Shown here one piece after another: positions 6,220 to 7,426 of a DNA stretch of 7,426 nucleotides. How positions within the stretch are numbered: the stretch's first letter is position 1; every line of letters begins with the position of its first letter. Below the pieces are notes generated by a model. It made no database searches. It was not told the DNA's origin and saw only the letters and a program-made list of their open reading frames with translations. The position numbers and the translations under genes were made by a program. Origin of the DNA: Alphaproteobacteria bacterium (lineage in GTDB: Bacteria; Pseudomonadota; Alphaproteobacteria; BOG-932; Roseiterribacteraceae); NCBI GenBank assembly GCA_903970575.1, contig CAJCJC010000149.1, positions 1 through 7,426 of the forward strand, read 5' to 3'.

Positions 6220-7227
6220 ATGAACGTCATGGCGGACCAGGGTGGCGTCACCCGCCCAATCGAGAGACCTTTGGCGTCGAGTCGACGGTTATCGGTTACG
6301 ATACCTTGCTATAATGAAGAAGCGGGCCTACCCGAACTTTATCGCCGAGTGACCGCGACCTGCCAGGATGTAGTGGGGCAAGATTACGAGCTGATCCTGG
6401 TCAATGACGGATCGCGTGACAGGACATGGGATTTCATCAAGTCGCTATCGGAGCGCGACCCCCACGTCGTCGGAGTCGATTTGTCGCGAAACTTCGGCCA
6501 TCAGGCGGCGCTGACGGCCGCGCTGACTCTTTGCTCAGGCGAGCGAATCTTCGTTCTGGACGCGGATTTGCAGGACCCGCCTGAATTGCTGGGGGCGATG
6601 ATGGCCGCCATGGACGAGGGCGCGGACGTCGTCTATGGCAAGCGCCGCACCCGCGCGGGCGAAACCATGCGGAAGAAGATCACCGCTAAGATATTTTATC
6701 GGGTGTTGGCGAGCCTAATCGATTTCGACATACCGACCGACGCCGGCGATTTCCGGCTCATGAGCCGTCGCGTGCTCGTCGCCCTGCTTAGCATGCCGGA
6801 GGCGCATCGCTTCATTCGGGGCATGGTTAGCTGGATCGGGTTCCGGCAAGTGGCGCTCGAGTATGATCGACAGTCCCGGTTCGCTGGGGAAACCGGATAC
6901 ACGTTCGCCAAGATGATCAACTTTGCCTTGGATGCGATTACCGCCTTTTCAGCAAAGCCATTGCGACTGGGGCTTTACGCAGGCGTCGCGCTGCTCGGGC
7001 TTTCATGGGTCGGCATTCTATACTCCATTATTTCATGGCTGTTCTTCTCCACGCAACCGGGATGGACCAGCTTGATCATCGTGGTGATGTTCATGGGCGG
7101 GGCGCAGATTTTCATGCTGGCGATGGTCGGCGAATATGTAAGCCGGACATTTGTGCAGACCAAGGGAAGGCCGCTTTATCTGCTGCGGGAAATCGTCGGC
7201 GGGACGGGCGCGCCGCCGGCTTCATAA
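6220..7227 (+). CDS. Membrane-anchored family 2 glycosyltransferase (polyprenyl-phosphate type, GtrB/DPM1-like)
   Basis: Predicted to move a sugar from a nucleotide sugar to a polyprenyl phosphate on the inner face of the cytoplasmic membrane, giving a lipid-linked sugar for export. The 335 residues start with a GT2 domain (about 24-240): TIPCYNEE, VNDGSRD (Asp63), DLSRNFGHQAAL, the DADLQDPPE metal motif (Asp114, Asp116), DAGDFRLMSR, and the RFIRGMVSWIGF segment typical of GtrB, ArnC-like and YfdH proteins. Two membrane helices follow (about 248-276 and 284-307), then a short cytoplasmic tail ending GRPLYLLREI. The sugar cannot be read from the sequence; glucose, mannose or a modified sugar are all possible. 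The ATG at 6220 has CGGGGT (6206-6211) at good spacing; an in-frame ATG at 6229 is an alternative. No GtrA-type flippase is visible beside it. The nearby manC could supply GDP-mannose, which is inference only. Confidence 0.9.
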   Translation: MNVMADQGGVTRPIERPLASSRRLSVTIPCYNEEAGLPELYRRVTATCQDVVGQDYELILVNDGSRDRTWDFIKSLSERDPHVVGVDLSRNFGHQAALTAALTLCSGERIFVLDADLQDPPELLGAMMAAMDEGADVVYGKRRTRAGETMRKKITAKIFYRVLASLIDFDIPTDAGDFRLMSRRVLVALLSMPEAHRFIRGMVSWIGFRQVALEYDRQSRFAGETGYTFAKMINFALDAITAFSAKPLRLGLYAGVALLGLSWVGILYSIISWLFFSTQPGWTSLIIVVMFMGGAQIFMLAMVGEYVSRTFVQTKGRPLYLLREIVGGTGAPPAS

Positions 7228-7281
7228 TGGAATATTCGCGATACCGCCCCGACCGGGCGCCGATAATAAAATCTGAATTTG

Positions 7282-7307
7282 GGAACAGAATTGCGCGACC
7301 CACAGTT
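7282..7307 (+). promoter_or_regulatory. EcfG-type (general stress) promoter candidate
   Basis: GGAAC (7282-7286) is followed after 17 bases by AGTT (7304-7307). The known alphaproteobacterial EcfG consensus is GGAAC-N16/17-CGTT, so this misses one base. A start site a few bases downstream (about 7313-7316) would give a leader of roughly 25 bases carrying a clear ribosome site (GGAG, 7329-7332) before the ATG at 7339. The position fits the next gene well. Upstream, 7228-7281 holds only a five-pair repeat (CGCCC 7245-7249 / GGGCG 7255-7259) without a T run. Confidence 0.5.
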
Positions 7308-7338
7308 TGGTTCGCGACAATTCATTATGGAGACAAAA

Positions 7339-7426
7339 ATGCGACCGATCGCCTGGTTTGGCGTTCTGCTTATCGTGGCGGGCGTCACCGCGCTCGCTGT
7401 GCGTAGCTTCAGCTTCACGACACAGG
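7339..7426 (+). CDS. Small membrane protein, N-terminal part only (cut by window end)
   Basis: Twenty-nine codons are visible before the window ends, with no stop. The product begins MRPIAWFGVLLIVAGVTALA, a single hydrophobic helix (about residues 4-20) after one Arg, which fits a membrane anchor with few charges. The following FSFTTQ resembles the turn after the first helix in short conserved two-helix membrane proteins of proteobacteria, but I cannot name a family with certainty. GGAG at 7329-7332 sits six bases before the ATG, the clearest ribosome site in the window. The EcfG-like promoter just upstream suggests control by the general stress response. Function unknown. Confidence 0.75.
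   Translation, partial: MRPIAWFGVLLIVAGVTALAVRSFSFTTQ

Noticed and set aside
7245..7259. A terminator after the glycosyltransferase (CGCCC / GGGCG)
   Set aside because: The stem is only five pairs and is followed by an A-rich stretch, not a T run, on the + strand.

Overview
The window reads as chromosomal DNA of a GC-rich alphaproteobacterium. Codon use strongly favours G/C at third positions, the genes are tightly packed, and the tRNA gene encodes its own CCA. A stress-type promoter motif (GGAAC-N17-AGTT) of the alphaproteobacterial EcfG class lies near the right edge. The sseA-metC pairing and the overall protein style lean towards Sphingomonadales, but that order is an inference from family resemblance, not something the sequence proves. 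All recognisable genes are on the + strand. I see no mobile element, CRISPR array, integrase, toxin-antitoxin pair or clear phage gene.

Layout: (1) The 3' part of a tRNA-Asn(GTT) gene, positions 1-58. (2) A compact three-gene cluster, 163-2844: a NudF-type ADP-ribose pyrophosphatase overlapping by 4 bp a 3-mercaptopyruvate sulfurtransferase (sseA), followed after 1 bp by a PLP-dependent cystathionine beta-lyase (metC). The last two act in sulfur amino acid metabolism. (3) After a gap of about 106 bp holding a perfect 10-bp palindrome and a weak promoter candidate, a bifunctional mannose-1-phosphate guanylyltransferase/mannose-6-phosphate isomerase (manC), followed after 5 bp by a glutamine-dependent NAD+ synthase (nadE). 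(4) A 96-bp intergenic stretch with nested inverted repeats. (5) A membrane-anchored family 2 glycosyltransferase of the polyprenyl-phosphate type. (6) A 111-bp gap with a good EcfG-type promoter candidate, then the first 29 codons of a small membrane protein cut by the window edge.

This is mostly ordinary housekeeping DNA, and I do not see a convincing undescribed system. Points worth a second look are residue-level. The sulfurtransferase has Trp where the family has a substrate-binding Arg, although its catalytic Cys, Ser, Asp and His are kept. The isomerase cupin of ManC has Lys at the first metal-ligand position, where the family usually has Gln. Other leads are the predicted general-stress control of the last small membrane protein, the structured DNA before the glycosyltransferase, and a possible GDP-mannose link between ManC and that glycosyltransferase.
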